60,879 nt of DNA from a virus, in IMG/VR virus record IMGVR_UViG_3300021378_000024, positions 1 to 60,879 of that record. The stretch is one strand, 5' to 3'. Both the position numbers and the translations under genes were made by a program. The notes under the pieces were generated by a model. The model saw only the letters and a program-made list of their open reading frames with translations. It searched no databases and was not told the DNA's origin. Shown in pieces: positions 25,455 to 34,446 of the stretch (the first letter of the stretch is position 1; each line of letters opens with the position of its first letter).

Positions 25455-25687
25455 TTGCCTCCGACCTTTGCGATCAGAGCCTTGATGTCGTCGCGGATCT
25501 CTTTCAGCATCTGGTTGGTATCCTCACGCGCCTGCTTCGACGCATCGAGATCCTCCTTGCGCTGGTTCCACAGACGTTTGATCTCCTTCGTGTTATCCAC
25601 GCTCCTGCCCTCCAGACGGACCAGCCACACGATCAGCGAGATGAACCCGAGGACAACGGGCCAAAAGTTAAGCAGAATCTCGGTCAC
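25451..25687 (-). CDS. Membrane-anchored coiled-coil protein of the lysis cassette
   Basis: A 78-aa protein with an N-terminal membrane segment (LLNFWPVVLGFISLIVWLV, 5-23) and a long coiled coil (DNTKEIKRLWNQRKEDLDASKQAREDTNQMLKEIRDDIKALI). It overlaps the endolysin start by 4 bases. It could be an accessory holin or an alternative i-spanin; two such candidates exist in this cassette. Confidence 0.65.
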   Translation of the reverse strand: MTEILLNFWPVVLGFISLIVWLVRLEGRSVDNTKEIKRLWNQRKEDLDASKQAREDTNQMLKEIRDDIKALIAKVGGK

Positions 25688-25716
25688 GTCCTAAATCTCC
25701 TTCGGCGCTCGGATCG

Positions 25717-26232
25717 TTACAGCAATACGTTTGACGGCGATGATACCGTCAACGGGTCGATCAGCTCAATGCCGCCGTACGCCACACCTTCTTCGGCGTT
25801 GTTCGGGTTCACCGGCTGGCCGTTCTGGGTCCAAGCAATACCCCACTGCTTCCACGCACCACGCTCCACACCGGCAGGGCCGATCCAGAAGTTTGCATGG
25901 TAGCGGTTGTCCATGACCGGCGGTGTGATCTCGGTGCCGTCCTCGGCGTATGTACCGGGCGTCAGGACCAGTGGACCGATCTCAGTGATGGTAACGCCGG
26001 GTGCAGGGATAAGCGGCCCAGAGGCTGGCACAGCGGGTGTCACCACGTTGCCCTCTTCGTCCAGCACCTCGTCCTGTGCGGGGTTGGTGTAGACCTTGAG
26101 TTTTACCGCGAGTGCCTGCGCGTCAAAGGTGGCCTGATCGGTAGCCCTGACCATGCAGGCCAGTACACCGCCGTTCAGCGCAGCGTAGACGCGGACGCCA
26201 TCAACTTCGAGGTGTTCCGGTTGTTCAGTCAT
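25717..26232 (-). CDS. Tail-associated hypothetical protein, 171 aa
   Basis: Contains VYAALNGGVLACMVRATDQATFDAQALAVKL, PAPGVTITEIGPLVLTPGTYAEDGTEITPPVMDNRYHANFWIG and WKQWGIAWTQNGQ. Such proteins occur next to fibre genes in alphaproteobacterial phages and prophages. The sequence is beta-rich with proline linkers. Overlaps the upstream fibre gene by 4 bases (ATGA). Function unknown; a fibre accessory or chaperone is possible. Confidence 0.65.
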   Translation of the reverse strand: MTEQPEHLEVDGVRVYAALNGGVLACMVRATDQATFDAQALAVKLKVYTNPAQDEVLDEEGNVVTPAVPASGPLIPAPGVTITEIGPLVLTPGTYAEDGTEITPPVMDNRYHANFWIGPAGVERGAWKQWGIAWTQNGQPVNPNNAEEGVAYGGIELIDPLTVSSPSNVLL

Positions 26233-27902
26233 GTTGTCAACTCCTGTAGTTGGGCGTTAGAGAGGCGGCGAGGGTAGTACTGGATGGACTTGATGTGGCC
26301 GTTGAGATAATTGTTTGCAAAGTTGCTTTGCGTGCCAATAGCAAGATGGTTTGCGGCTGCTGGCATGTCACCAGACGTATCTGTTTGAGTAGCCGCACCA
26401 GAAAGACTTGCCGCAAAACTATCTTTTTTAATAGCCACGGCGACTGTCTCGACTACATTCTCACTGATTGATCCAGACCAACCTGTCAAAGCAACGCCAG
26501 ACCCAGATTTGATTACTGCAACAGTTGTTGTGTTTGTTGGGTTGATTAAGAACCTTGTTAAGTCGGTTCCAGAAGTGTTCGAAAGGGCAAAAACTCTTGG
26601 GTAATCAGCCCCAGCAGACCCGTTACTATCAAACTCCACCACCACAGTCCCAGCCTTCTGGTTATACCCGAAGTCAGTCACAGGGATGGATGCAATGTCT
26701 GCGGCCCGTGTGACCGTGGAGCCAGACGTGGGGATGTAAGACGTCGGGAAGGAGCCAGCTTCGACTTGTGCGCCCCAAAAGTATACATCCTCATTTCCGT
26801 CTGGGTAAGGATCAAAGCTAATTTGGGAGCTGGAGCGGTTCGAAAAATTTATAAAATGATTGTTGACTGGATCAGACGCGGCACACGTGTAGGATATTGA
26901 GAACCTGTACCACCCACTTCCTTCGTCAGTCACTAGCGCCGTGTGATCCGCGTCGGCAGTTACTTCTAGCGTGTTTAGGTTTAGAAATGAGGCGCCTTGT
27001 GACTGGTCAGCGTAAAGGACTAAATAAACGTCTCTAGGCCCCTCAAGGTTGCTCGTTGCCACAATAGGCTTCACGTATACACTAAACGAAACCACGTCAC
27101 CGATAGTGGAGTTCACACCGGTATACAGCCTAAAAGTTTTAGCTGCGCCTCCGGGGTCTGGCTCAAAGATAGGGTTAAATCTTGTAGCCGTAAGCGCCCC
27201 GTCTGGCGCTGTCGCAAAGTTATAGGTGAAGGCGTCACCGTTTGTCTTAAGCCAACTCGCATCAGTGAAGTCCTGCGAATACGTCAGCAAATTCGTCCGC
27301 GCTTCTTCGATCAACAGACCCTTCACTGCACCGGCGGCATCATACTCAATGCGTGGGATTTCAGCAGGATGGTTGAACAACACAAGCGGGTCAGTAGCCC
27401 GGTCGAAGATGACTTCCTTGACGGAGATGTTGTCGAACTCTGCGTAACCACCTACATTATTATACGCCAAAAGCGTAATCCGTATAGAGTTTGTTGTGGC
27501 AGCATAAGTGATTGTTTTAGTTGTATTGGCATGACCTGAAATCACATCCTGCCGTGTTCCACCACTAGCGCTCCATGTAAAACCGCCTTTGTTGGCAATA
27601 ACAAATGAAGACGCTAAATTGGAAGAAAGAGCAGTTGCTGTAATTTCATAAAAAGCCCCAATCTCTGTTGGAAACTCCTGATACAATGATTGGGTAATGT
27701 AAGAAGAGTTTGTAACGGTTACGATGCCACTAGAGACTGACGCCGTTGCGTCTGCACCAAGCGTCCACCCACTAATATCAGTATCAAACGTCCCATTCGT
27801 CACCAACTCATCGCCATACCCAACCCTGCGAAGGGCAGTCCCCCTGCTTGTACGGGAGAACGTAATCAGGTCCAAAGCGTTGTCGAAGTTCTTGGTGCCC
27901 AT
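26229..27902 (-). CDS. Tail fibre/adhesin with carbohydrate-binding-type beta-sandwich domains
   Basis: The start at 27902 (MGTKNFDNALDLITFSRTS, TAATG overlap with the upstream stop) is preferred to the ATG at 27914; 557 aa. The first domain reads DELVTNGTFDTDISGWT...EFDNISVKEV, a CBM-like jelly roll. The second begins EARTNLLTYSQDFTDASW and ends EAGSFPTSYIPTSGSTVTRAAD. A LamG-like C-terminus follows. It would bind host surface glycans. The DNA is visibly AT-richer than its neighbours and shares domain sequence with the next gene, so recent acquisition or domain swapping is likely. Confidence 0.75.
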   Translation of the reverse strand: MGTKNFDNALDLITFSRTSRGTALRRVGYGDELVTNGTFDTDISGWTLGADATASVSSGIVTVTNSSYITQSLYQEFPTEIGAFYEITATALSSNLASSFVIANKGGFTWSASGGTRQDVISGHANTTKTITYAATTNSIRITLLAYNNVGGYAEFDNISVKEVIFDRATDPLVLFNHPAEIPRIEYDAAGAVKGLLIEEARTNLLTYSQDFTDASWLKTNGDAFTYNFATAPDGALTATRFNPIFEPDPGGAAKTFRLYTGVNSTIGDVVSFSVYVKPIVATSNLEGPRDVYLVLYADQSQGASFLNLNTLEVTADADHTALVTDEGSGWYRFSISYTCAASDPVNNHFINFSNRSSSQISFDPYPDGNEDVYFWGAQVEAGSFPTSYIPTSGSTVTRAADIASIPVTDFGYNQKAGTVVVEFDSNGSAGADYPRVFALSNTSGTDLTRFLINPTNTTTVAVIKSGSGVALTGWSGSISENVVETVAVAIKKDSFAASLSGAATQTDTSGDMPAAANHLAIGTQSNFANNYLNGHIKSIQYYPRRLSNAQLQELTT

Positions 27903-30205
27903 TATTCGCTCCAATCGCTGACGGTAAAGCTGCCTTCTGAACCGTCAAAGGTCAGGGACAGGCTAGGCTCAAGGCTAGGAGCAGTGGCAGTGACAAGCCC
28001 CGCGTCACCTAAGTCATCAGCCCAGATGCGGACCTGCCCGATGTTGCCCATGTAGGTAGACGCAATGCTCAAGTCAGTTGCTGACAGGTCAGGCAGTGCA
28101 GTGGGGGTTGTGTTGGCTGTGAGTGCCGTTCCGTCCACCGCGCCGTTGATGAAGGTAGAGCCGTGGCGTGATGCGATGTTGAATGGGACGTTGATGCCGG
28201 GGGAGTAGGAGCCGGGGGAAGGCTGCACCACTTGGTCACCTACACCAGAAGATGCCTGCCTAAACTCAACCGCACCTGTGCGCGCTGACCCCGTGTTGAG
28301 CCATGTATAAATTCTGTTTTGGTCATCAACACGCCAAGTGCCAAAGATAACCTCTTGTCCCGAGAACGTTTTCGCATAAGTCATCGTGCCATCCATCTGG
28401 ATGCTCACGGCGAGGGGGTTGATCTCGCGGACGGAGATGTTGTCGTATTCAGAGGTAAAGTTTGCTTGGTAAAACGTAACCCATGTTGTGGTAGAAGTCG
28501 CAACAAATCTTTTTGTTGTATTAGAGGAAGCGCCGCCACTGAAAATAGAAAAGCTGGCTACGGATGTTCCAATTCGCAACAAAGAGTTGCTAGTATTTCC
28601 AGACACAAAGTCGAAGTTTAACTCATATACCTTGCCAGCTTCTGTTGGGAAGCTTTGAGCGATATAGTCTCCGCCAGTGAGGTTCTTAGCTGTGCCAGAA
28701 GATATCTCTGCGGTGCCGTTCAGCGTCCAATCGCCATTGTCACCAAGTTCGAAATCCCCATTCGTCACCAACTCCTCGCCAATGACCACAGGCGAAGGCC
28801 ACGGCAGGTTAGCCGATGCGGCTGTCAGCGTATCCGCAGCGCGGGTGACTGTAGAGCCAGACGTGGGGATGTAGCTGGAGGGTGTGGAGCCTGCTTCTAG
28901 CTGGGGGGCCATAAAATACAGAGTGTCACCAACCGAAGCAGCTAAAGGTATAACGTACCCAACATGATTGGTTGCCGGACATACGGCTGTAACACTCGCC
29001 CGCACCCAGCCACTAGGATACACCTCTATGGTCGATGCAACAGCAGTAAAAGAGCCACTTTTGAGTGCAGCCGAAGTGATCGTTCCGGCCCCCATGTCAA
29101 CATCAGCGTATACGCCTGTGCCTGTCGATCCTGCCCCTATCTGAATCCTTGCGCCAGAAATTGTGCCAGACTTCAACCAGACCGAAAATGTTTTTGTACC
29201 CGCGTCAGAAAGAGTAACGCCGTAGGAATACACGGTGCCACCACCCGTCTTTGTAAGCAAACCCATTTGGTCAAAATCAGAACGGTCAGCGCCTTCTGCA
29301 ACAACAGTGCAGCCGGCTTCTCCGATAGTATAGTTCGACAAACTTTGTGATTGGGTCTCAAGATTCACCCGCGCAGGTGTCTCACTCTCGTGCAGATACC
29401 CCTCGTTGACCCAAGCGGACCCGTTCCACACATGGTTTCCACGCCGGGGCAAATACCGGGCGGCTGATGTCGTCGGGACGTAGCTGTCGCCTCGGTCTGG
29501 GTTGTCCACCATGCCGCCAAGGTCGGAGCGGTAGACGCGAGGTGCATATAAGTGTAACGTCCCTACATCGCTGCCTGAAATTCCGCGGGAGTCTGCAAAA
29601 AAGACTGCTCTACTAGTAGCAGTTGGTATTACTGTCCACCTAACAATCTTCCAACCGTCATCGTTATAATCTTCAACAGAAACTGAGTATCCCGGGGCTT
29701 CTGACACAACAGTATTTGTTTCAAGGTCCACTACATTGTAAAGATTGGACCCTGTTATATTGCCTCCCACTGTAATAGTAGAGGCAGTGCCTGCCTTTAA
29801 GATAGATACACAAGTATGTGGAACCCCCACAGTGAACAATGCAATACCTTCTTGTACTAGGCTGCTATTTGATGTGACCGCGTTGTTTCCTCCGTCTGGG
29901 TCTGGATACCCAGTTGTAAAGGTCCCTGAAAACCCAACAAAAGTAGTACTGTCTGGCACCAAGTTATGCGGTGCCCACTTCAGCAGCCCATCGCTGTCCA
30001 CCATCGTGGCATTGCCAGAACGGGCATGGGTCACAGCATCGTCAAACGTAGAGACAGAGCCGCCAGTGCGGTAGTAGTCGCCCGTGAAGTCAGCGACGAA
30101 GTCAGGGCTGAACCCTGCGACCGCATAGGCGTCAATGACGGCGACGCTGCCCATCAGCTCGTGCCAACGGGACAGGCCGGACCGGATGCCAAACGGGCTG
30201 CGCAT
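27902..30205 (-). CDS. Large tail fibre/adhesin with repeated beta-sandwich domains
   Basis: A 767-aa protein. N-terminus MRSPFGIRSGLSRWHELMGS then FSPDFVADFTGDYYRTGG. Middle domains repeat the VNLETQSQSLSNYTIGEAGC...EAGSTPSSYIPTSGSTVTRAAD unit and EELVTNGDFELGDNGDWTLNG...EYDNISVREI, both closely related to units in the adjacent fibre. The C-terminus (MAFNIASRHGSTFINGAVDG-type, then DLSIASTYMGNIGQVRIWADDL) is LamG/concanavalin-like. Probably the main host-range adhesin with its neighbour. AT-richer codon use supports horizontal exchange. Confidence 0.75.
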   Translation of the reverse strand: MRSPFGIRSGLSRWHELMGSVAVIDAYAVAGFSPDFVADFTGDYYRTGGSVSTFDDAVTHARSGNATMVDSDGLLKWAPHNLVPDSTTFVGFSGTFTTGYPDPDGGNNAVTSNSSLVQEGIALFTVGVPHTCVSILKAGTASTITVGGNITGSNLYNVVDLETNTVVSEAPGYSVSVEDYNDDGWKIVRWTVIPTATSRAVFFADSRGISGSDVGTLHLYAPRVYRSDLGGMVDNPDRGDSYVPTTSAARYLPRRGNHVWNGSAWVNEGYLHESETPARVNLETQSQSLSNYTIGEAGCTVVAEGADRSDFDQMGLLTKTGGGTVYSYGVTLSDAGTKTFSVWLKSGTISGARIQIGAGSTGTGVYADVDMGAGTITSAALKSGSFTAVASTIEVYPSGWVRASVTAVCPATNHVGYVIPLAASVGDTLYFMAPQLEAGSTPSSYIPTSGSTVTRAADTLTAASANLPWPSPVVIGEELVTNGDFELGDNGDWTLNGTAEISSGTAKNLTGGDYIAQSFPTEAGKVYELNFDFVSGNTSNSLLRIGTSVASFSIFSGGASSNTTKRFVATSTTTWVTFYQANFTSEYDNISVREINPLAVSIQMDGTMTYAKTFSGQEVIFGTWRVDDQNRIYTWLNTGSARTGAVEFRQASSGVGDQVVQPSPGSYSPGINVPFNIASRHGSTFINGAVDGTALTANTTPTALPDLSATDLSIASTYMGNIGQVRIWADDLGDAGLVTATAPSLEPSLSLTFDGSEGSFTVSDWSE

Positions 30206-30510
30206 CAGGCGTGGTCCACCGTAACCAGCGCCTTGCGGCCGTTCAGAGGTGTGGCGAAGACGCGATCGGCGCCCGACTCGGACGACAGGCTCGCGACCGC
30301 GATCCGGATCTCACCGTAGTTGTTCTCGCCGTCCGGCGTCGAGTGATACTCGTAGCCGCCGTCCGACAGCGCCGACGGAGCAGAGCCCGTCGTGCAACGC
30401 ACCTTGATGGCACCCGTGCGGACCTGAAACGTGATGCTTGTCGCGTCGCTGTTGGTCAGCTCCGTCCACACGCCGGGTGGGCACGTGATGGTTTCCTGAT
30501 TGCGGGCCAT
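30205..30510 (-). CDS. Small beta-rich virion protein, 101 aa
   Basis: MARNQETITCPPGVWTELTNSDATSITFQVRTGAIKVRCTTGSAPSALSDGGYEYHSTPDGENNYGEI is recognisable from many phage structural regions. One beta-sandwich domain is expected. It overlaps the downstream fibre by one base. Probably a tail-tip or decoration component. Confidence 0.7.
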   Translation of the reverse strand: MARNQETITCPPGVWTELTNSDATSITFQVRTGAIKVRCTTGSAPSALSDGGYEYHSTPDGENNYGEIRIAVASLSSESGADRVFATPLNGRKALVTVDHA

Positions 30511-30513
30511 GGC

Positions 30514-30639
30514 TTAGTCCTTCTTGCGCTTGCGCTTGGGCTTGGGGGCCTCCTGCGCCTCCTCGGCGGCAGGCTCCTCCGCCACGGGCGTTATGCCGCG
30601 GCGTGCCAGCTCTTCCTCACTGGGCGGTTTCCATTTCAT
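30514..30639 (-). CDS. Small charged protein, 41 aa
   Basis: MKWKPPSEEELARRGITPVA, then an EEPAAEEAQE stretch and a Lys/Arg C-terminus. A GAGGTGAG Shine-Dalgarno-like sequence lies just before the ATG, and the gene exactly fills the gap between its neighbours. The acidic-then-basic composition is unusual; function unknown. Confidence 0.6.
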   Translation of the reverse strand: MKWKPPSEEELARRGITPVAEEPAAEEAQEAPKPKRKRKKD

Positions 30640-30647
30640 AGCTCACC

Positions 30648-30866
30648 TCACGAGTCTGCAATGGCGGTGCCGGCGGCAGAAATCCAGTCCGTACCGTCCG
30701 AGACAGCGACCGTGGGGGCGCCGGCCAGTCCGTTAGACACGTAGATGAGAGTGCCGGTCAAACCTGCCGCGGAGGGGGCAGTAGCGACCGTATAGGTGGG
30801 GAGCTTGATATCGCCAACAAAGCCGTTTGTCGACGTTACGGGCCCGGAAAAGGTGGTCGAAGCCAT
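30648..30866 (-). CDS. Small structural protein, 72 aa
   Basis: FVGDIKLPTYTVATAPSAAGLTGTLIYVSNGLAGAPTVAVSDGTDWISA matches a common short beta protein found near capsid or fibre genes. An AAGGAC ribosome site precedes the ATG. It is the first gene after the capsid-block terminator. Confidence 0.7.
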   Translation of the reverse strand: MASTTFSGPVTSTNGFVGDIKLPTYTVATAPSAAGLTGTLIYVSNGLAGAPTVAVSDGTDWISAAGTAIADS

Positions 30867-30977
30867 CGCTTAAGTCCTTCTACACAAGGTTTCGCCGTGC
30901 AGTCTGTGTAGCGTCAGGTAGGCGTCCTGTCTGCATGGCTAGATGTTGCCTGCGGCAAAGATAGCATGGTGCCGGAC

Positions 30978-31006
30978 AAAAAGAAAGGCCCGCCGAAGCG
31001 GGCCTT
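30978..31006 (-). terminator. Rho-independent terminator after the major capsid gene
   Basis: On the minus strand AAGGCCCGC (31006-30998), TTCG loop, GCGGGCCTT (30993-30985), then TCTTTTTG. It lies 23 bases after the capsid stop and would make capsid genes the most abundant late mRNA, with readthrough to tail genes. Confidence 0.85.
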
Positions 31007-31028
31007 CCGTCTGTGGAGCCTGCGCAGA

Positions 31029-31937
31029 TTAGGCGCCCGGGCTGCCGTACATGCCCAGCGGATCAGAGGTCCCGAAGCTGTAACGCTCGCGAGCCTTGTA
31101 TCTGACGTTTCCGCTGTCGAAATCGCCTTCCATGGCAGTCTGCATTGCCACGCGGACAAAGTGCTTCATACCATTTGGAACGTCCGTCTTGATGAACCAT
31201 GCATCATTATCAGTCAGATAATGGTTCACGCTGTAGCCTTCCGGGATTGCCCCCATGACGCGCAGTGCGTTGGTGTCATTGTCGGCGGTGCCGGTCCGCA
31301 GCTGGGTCTCCAGCAGGCGGGTGGCCACAAACATCAGTGCCGGAGGCACGATCAGCTTGCGAGGACGTGCGGCGATCAGCAGGCCACGCTCGTCGGTGTG
31401 TGCCGCGATGTCAATGACAGACTGCTCGAGAGAGGTCTCGTTTAGGTCAGCATCAACAGCAGGGCGGTTCGAGTTCACGTTACCCGAGACCGTGGGGTGC
31501 GCAGTGCTAAACAGAGTCACGCCGTCACCAGAGGTGAACGTAATGAAACCTGTGTTCAGCAGCGACGCCGCCTTGACCTGCTTGGTGTACGCCATGGCAC
31601 GTGCGAGCGCCTTGGTGTAGCGGGCCGACAGAGAGTCGTAGAGGTTGTCCTCCATCGCCTCCTCGGTGATGGAGAAGCCCATGGCCACCGTCTCGTGGTT
31701 GTAACGAGCGGTGAAGGCTTCCTGAGCAGTGTCGTACTGAATGCTTGCGCCTTCAGACTTCACAGGTGCCGCGCCGAAGCCCGACAGCTTGACTTCCTCC
31801 TCGAAGCTGCGCTCCGAGTTCTCAGTGTCGTAGATTTCCGCGTGCTCGTCTTCGTACTTGTCGTACTCAAGGCCGAACAGCGCGTTGAGACCCGGCAGGA
31901 GTTCCTTGAGGGCCTGTGCGCGTGAAATAGTAGCCAT
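31029..31937 (-). CDS. Major capsid protein (HK97-fold)
   Basis: A 302-aa protein. ISRAQALKELLPGLNALFGLEYDKYEDEHAEIYDTENSERSFEEEVKLSGFG starts like an N-arm and E-loop; NHETVAMGFSITEEAMEDNLYDSLSARYTKALARAMAYTKQ gives the spine helix; AHTDERGLLIAARPRKLIVPPAL is the typical A-domain strand. This pattern is common in marine phage major capsid proteins. Position after scaffold and decoration genes, and its own terminator, fit. Confidence 0.9.
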   Translation of the reverse strand: MATISRAQALKELLPGLNALFGLEYDKYEDEHAEIYDTENSERSFEEEVKLSGFGAAPVKSEGASIQYDTAQEAFTARYNHETVAMGFSITEEAMEDNLYDSLSARYTKALARAMAYTKQVKAASLLNTGFITFTSGDGVTLFSTAHPTVSGNVNSNRPAVDADLNETSLEQSVIDIAAHTDERGLLIAARPRKLIVPPALMFVATRLLETQLRTGTADNDTNALRVMGAIPEGYSVNHYLTDNDAWFIKTDVPNGMKHFVRVAMQTAMEGDFDSGNVRYKARERYSFGTSDPLGMYGSPGA

Positions 31938-31949
31938 TGCTAGCCCTCC

Positions 31950-32612
31950 TTATACACCAAGCGAGTTGTCGTAGGCGTGAACCCCGACGTTTAGCTTGAC
32001 AATGAACTCCGGATACGTGTCGGACTCGGTGCCCTTCACAATATCGACGATGCGAACGGCCAACGTGGCCGTCGCCGCGAGGCTTGCACCATCGGTGCCG
32101 ACCACGAGGTTCACGCCAGAGTTACCGGTCGAGGTGCTGCCTGCAGTACCAAAGCCCAGAGCGGCGTTTTTGCCGATGGCGCCCGGCCAGCCAGAGCCAG
32201 CAGTGCCCGAGTTGAACGTGCCCAGCGCAGCGGTGCCCTTGACTTGGAACAGAGCTGCAGGGTCGTCCATCACCTTGACCCACACTTCGGTGGCGCCGCC
32301 GGTGACGAGGTTGGCCGGCAGGAAGTGATTTTCCGTGGGCTGACCTTCAGCGTTTACGTAGCGAGCGCCAACGCAAACACCTACGATACCCGGAGTCGCA
32401 TCCGCGGACGTGGTCGGGATTTTGATAGCGACGGGGGTTGTGCCGACAGCCGCAGGCTGCCCGGCAGAGCTAAGAACGACGAGATCACCGTTGAAAATGG
32501 CGGCGGAGTTGTTGGCCGACACCTTATATTCACGGATGGTTCCGCCGCTGAACGGACGGCCGCCGATCGCTTGGATCGCGCGGAGGCCGTAGGGAGTGGC
32601 AACAGTGGCCAT
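31950..32612 (-). CDS. Head decoration-like protein
   Basis: A 220-aa Gly/Thr/Ala-rich beta protein beginning MATVATPYGLRAIQAIGGRPFSGGTIREYKVSANNSAAIFNGDLVVLSSAG. This N-terminus is shared by proteins encoded directly upstream of many marine-phage capsid genes. It likely coats the capsid or aids stability; inferred from position. Confidence 0.7.
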   Translation of the reverse strand: MATVATPYGLRAIQAIGGRPFSGGTIREYKVSANNSAAIFNGDLVVLSSAGQPAAVGTTPVAIKIPTTSADATPGIVGVCVGARYVNAEGQPTENHFLPANLVTGGATEVWVKVMDDPAALFQVKGTAALGTFNSGTAGSGWPGAIGKNAALGFGTAGSTSTGNSGVNLVVGTDGASLAATATLAVRIVDIVKGTESDTYPEFIVKLNVGVHAYDNSLGV

Positions 32613-32649
32613 GTCTCTCTCCTAAGAACGGGTTTCAGGGTAGCAAGGG

Positions 32650-33096
32650 TTACTTGCCGAAGTTGGTCTGGCGAGTGGACCGCTCAGGACGGAGAACAGG
32701 CATGCGAGGGTCGGATTCACGCAGATAGTTGTTGTCCACGGCTTCCATCTGGGCTTGCGCCTCTTGGAGCTGACCTTGGATACGGTCATCTGCTACGTCC
32801 TCGGGGATACTGCACAGCAGCAAGCCCCCAACCTCGATGTTCCCCTTGAAGCGAGAACCCACATCGGAAAGAACTTTGAGCTCAGGAAACTCCTCGGCCT
32901 TGACCGGAACATACCCCTCGCGGAACCGCCGGGAGACGTTCATGTTATCCAAATTGCCCAGAGATGAGGTGCGAACCCAACGGAACTTGAGTCCATTGCG
33001 GGGTTCGGGGGCGGGGATAACGGATTGACGTTTCCACGTGGACTTGCGTTGCGCTGCCTCGCGCGTCGTTTGGGTGCGTGGAGTCCGATCAACCAT
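32650..33096 (-). CDS. Conserved head-region hypothetical protein, 148 aa
   Basis: Basic N-terminus (RTPRTQTTREAAQRKSTWKRQ), then RNGLKFRWVRTSSLGNLDNMNVSRRFREGYVPVKAEEFPEL, and GNIEVGGLLLCSIPEDVADDRIQGQLQEAQAQMEAVDNNYLRESDPRMPVL. It overlaps the scaffold gene's end by 8 bases. I know such proteins from podovirus-type head clusters, but no role is established. Confidence 0.7.
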   Translation of the reverse strand: MVDRTPRTQTTREAAQRKSTWKRQSVIPAPEPRNGLKFRWVRTSSLGNLDNMNVSRRFREGYVPVKAEEFPELKVLSDVGSRFKGNIEVGGLLLCSIPEDVADDRIQGQLQEAQAQMEAVDNNYLRESDPRMPVLRPERSTRQTNFGK

Positions 33097-34015
33097 TGGT
33101 CTTTTCCTTCATGAGCTGCGCCGCGTATTGTTCGGGGGTCAGTCCAAGGCGCTTGGCGAGAGCCACCGCGGACTGGGTGAGGACAACCTTGCGTGGCGAT
33201 TTCGACGAACGTGCCGCCGAGGCTACCACGGAGCCAGTCTGACGTGCCTGTGTCTTCACCTCTTGGTCAGGCTCGTCAAACTTATTTGGAAACACACGCC
33301 GCATGGCTGTGTCTATCTCGTTATAGTACGTTTCACTGTTTGGATCAACGCCGCTCTTTACGAGCCGTTCATGCACGCCAAACGCGTAGCCCGTCATCTC
33401 TTCGTCTTTCTGGAACCACGTGTTCTTTTGTGCCCAGTCCAGCGCACGCTGAGGTGGCCGCGGAACCTGCTGGGAGGTAGCAGGGGCAGTCGCCTGCGGC
33501 GCTGGACTGGACGCCGGTGCAGGCTGGGGCTTGTAGCTGGCCAGCCTGTACATCTCGTTTTGGAGCTCGGTGAGCTTTGTTTGGGCATCGAGCATGGCAT
33601 CGGCGTCGCCGGCCTCGTATGCCTGCTTGAACTTGGCCTTGGCGCTCTCCAGCTGCGTCTCGACCCGGGCCTTGGCCTGTGTGACCACGGCCCCCTGACC
33701 TTCGCTCAGGCGTTTGCGCAGGTCTTCGGCCTCGCGTTTCTGCGCCTGAGCGAACCGGATAGCCTCCTCACGGATGCGCTCTGCCTCTTCCTTGGCCCGG
33801 CGCTCCTCGTGGAACTCGTACTTGAGCTTGCTGATGCGCTTCTTTACGCCCTCGCTATAGCCCTCCAGCTCATCTTCGTTTGGGACGTCAGGCTCCGCGC
33901 CTTCAGGGCGCCGCGGCTTGCCGCGGTCCTCGGGTGGCGTATCGTCTTCGACCTCGATCTCGAACTTATCGTCGTCGACCTCGACTTCAAACTCGTCGTT
34001 TTGTGCTTTGTTCAT
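33089..34015 (-). CDS. Scaffolding protein
   Basis: A 308-aa acidic-then-helical protein. N-terminal 50 residues are Asp/Glu-rich (EFEVEVDDDKFEIEVEDDTPPEDRGKP), followed by a long coiled coil (KKRISKLKYEFHEERRAKEEAERIREEAIRFAQAQKREAEDL) and a C-terminal basic helix (LTPEQYAAQLMKEKTNG). Composition, length and place between portal and capsid genes are typical of internal scaffolds. Confidence 0.8.
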   Translation of the reverse strand: MNKAQNDEFEVEVDDDKFEIEVEDDTPPEDRGKPRRPEGAEPDVPNEDELEGYSEGVKKRISKLKYEFHEERRAKEEAERIREEAIRFAQAQKREAEDLRKRLSEGQGAVVTQAKARVETQLESAKAKFKQAYEAGDADAMLDAQTKLTELQNEMYRLASYKPQPAPASSPAPQATAPATSQQVPRPPQRALDWAQKNTWFQKDEEMTGYAFGVHERLVKSGVDPNSETYYNEIDTAMRRVFPNKFDEPDQEVKTQARQTGSVVASAARSSKSPRKVVLTQSAVALAKRLGLTPEQYAAQLMKEKTNG

Positions 34016-34380
34016 GCCCGGCTATACCCTCTCGGGTCCTCCACTACTGCTTCGACGGTGTCGTCATTGATGATGCGGAACTCTTTGCCCATGACCTTGA
34101 ACCGAGTGCCCGAGTACGACCTGAAGACCACGAAGTCGCCCTCCTTGCACCACGCGCCGTCGGGGAACCGTTCCGGGTCAGAGTAGGCAGTGGTGCCCAC
34201 CTTTATGACGTACCCGATGATCGACGCGGTCTCTTCCGCGGATTTCAGGTTCTCTGGCATGAATACGCCGCCGTCTGTCTTCTCGCTGACCTCCGGAACG
34301 GCGATCAGGAGCTTGTACCCGACAGGCTCCGGTAGTTTGGCTTTGAGGACCTCGTCCTCAACCTTGTTCGCTGTGTACAT
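34012..34380 (-). CDS. GroES-like co-chaperonin
   Basis: A 122-aa protein with the cpn10 pattern: PEPVGYKLLIAVPEVSEKTDGGVFMPE (roof strand and mobile-loop region), IIGYVIKVGTTAYSDPERFPDGAWCKEGDFVVFRSYSGTRFKVMGKEFRIINDDTVEAVVEDP. It is slightly longer than the usual 95-100 residues. It sits between the scaffold and portal, overlapping scaffold by 4 bases, so it probably retunes host GroEL for capsid folding, as T4 gp31 does. The partner is inferred. Confidence 0.85.
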   Translation of the reverse strand: MYTANKVEDEVLKAKLPEPVGYKLLIAVPEVSEKTDGGVFMPENLKSAEETASIIGYVIKVGTTAYSDPERFPDGAWCKEGDFVVFRSYSGTRFKVMGKEFRIINDDTVEAVVEDPRGYSRA

Positions 34381-34446
34381 CTATACCTCTGCAGTGATGT
34401 GCGGCCCACCGATGCCGTGCGCGGACTATCCGCGATGTCGAGCAGC

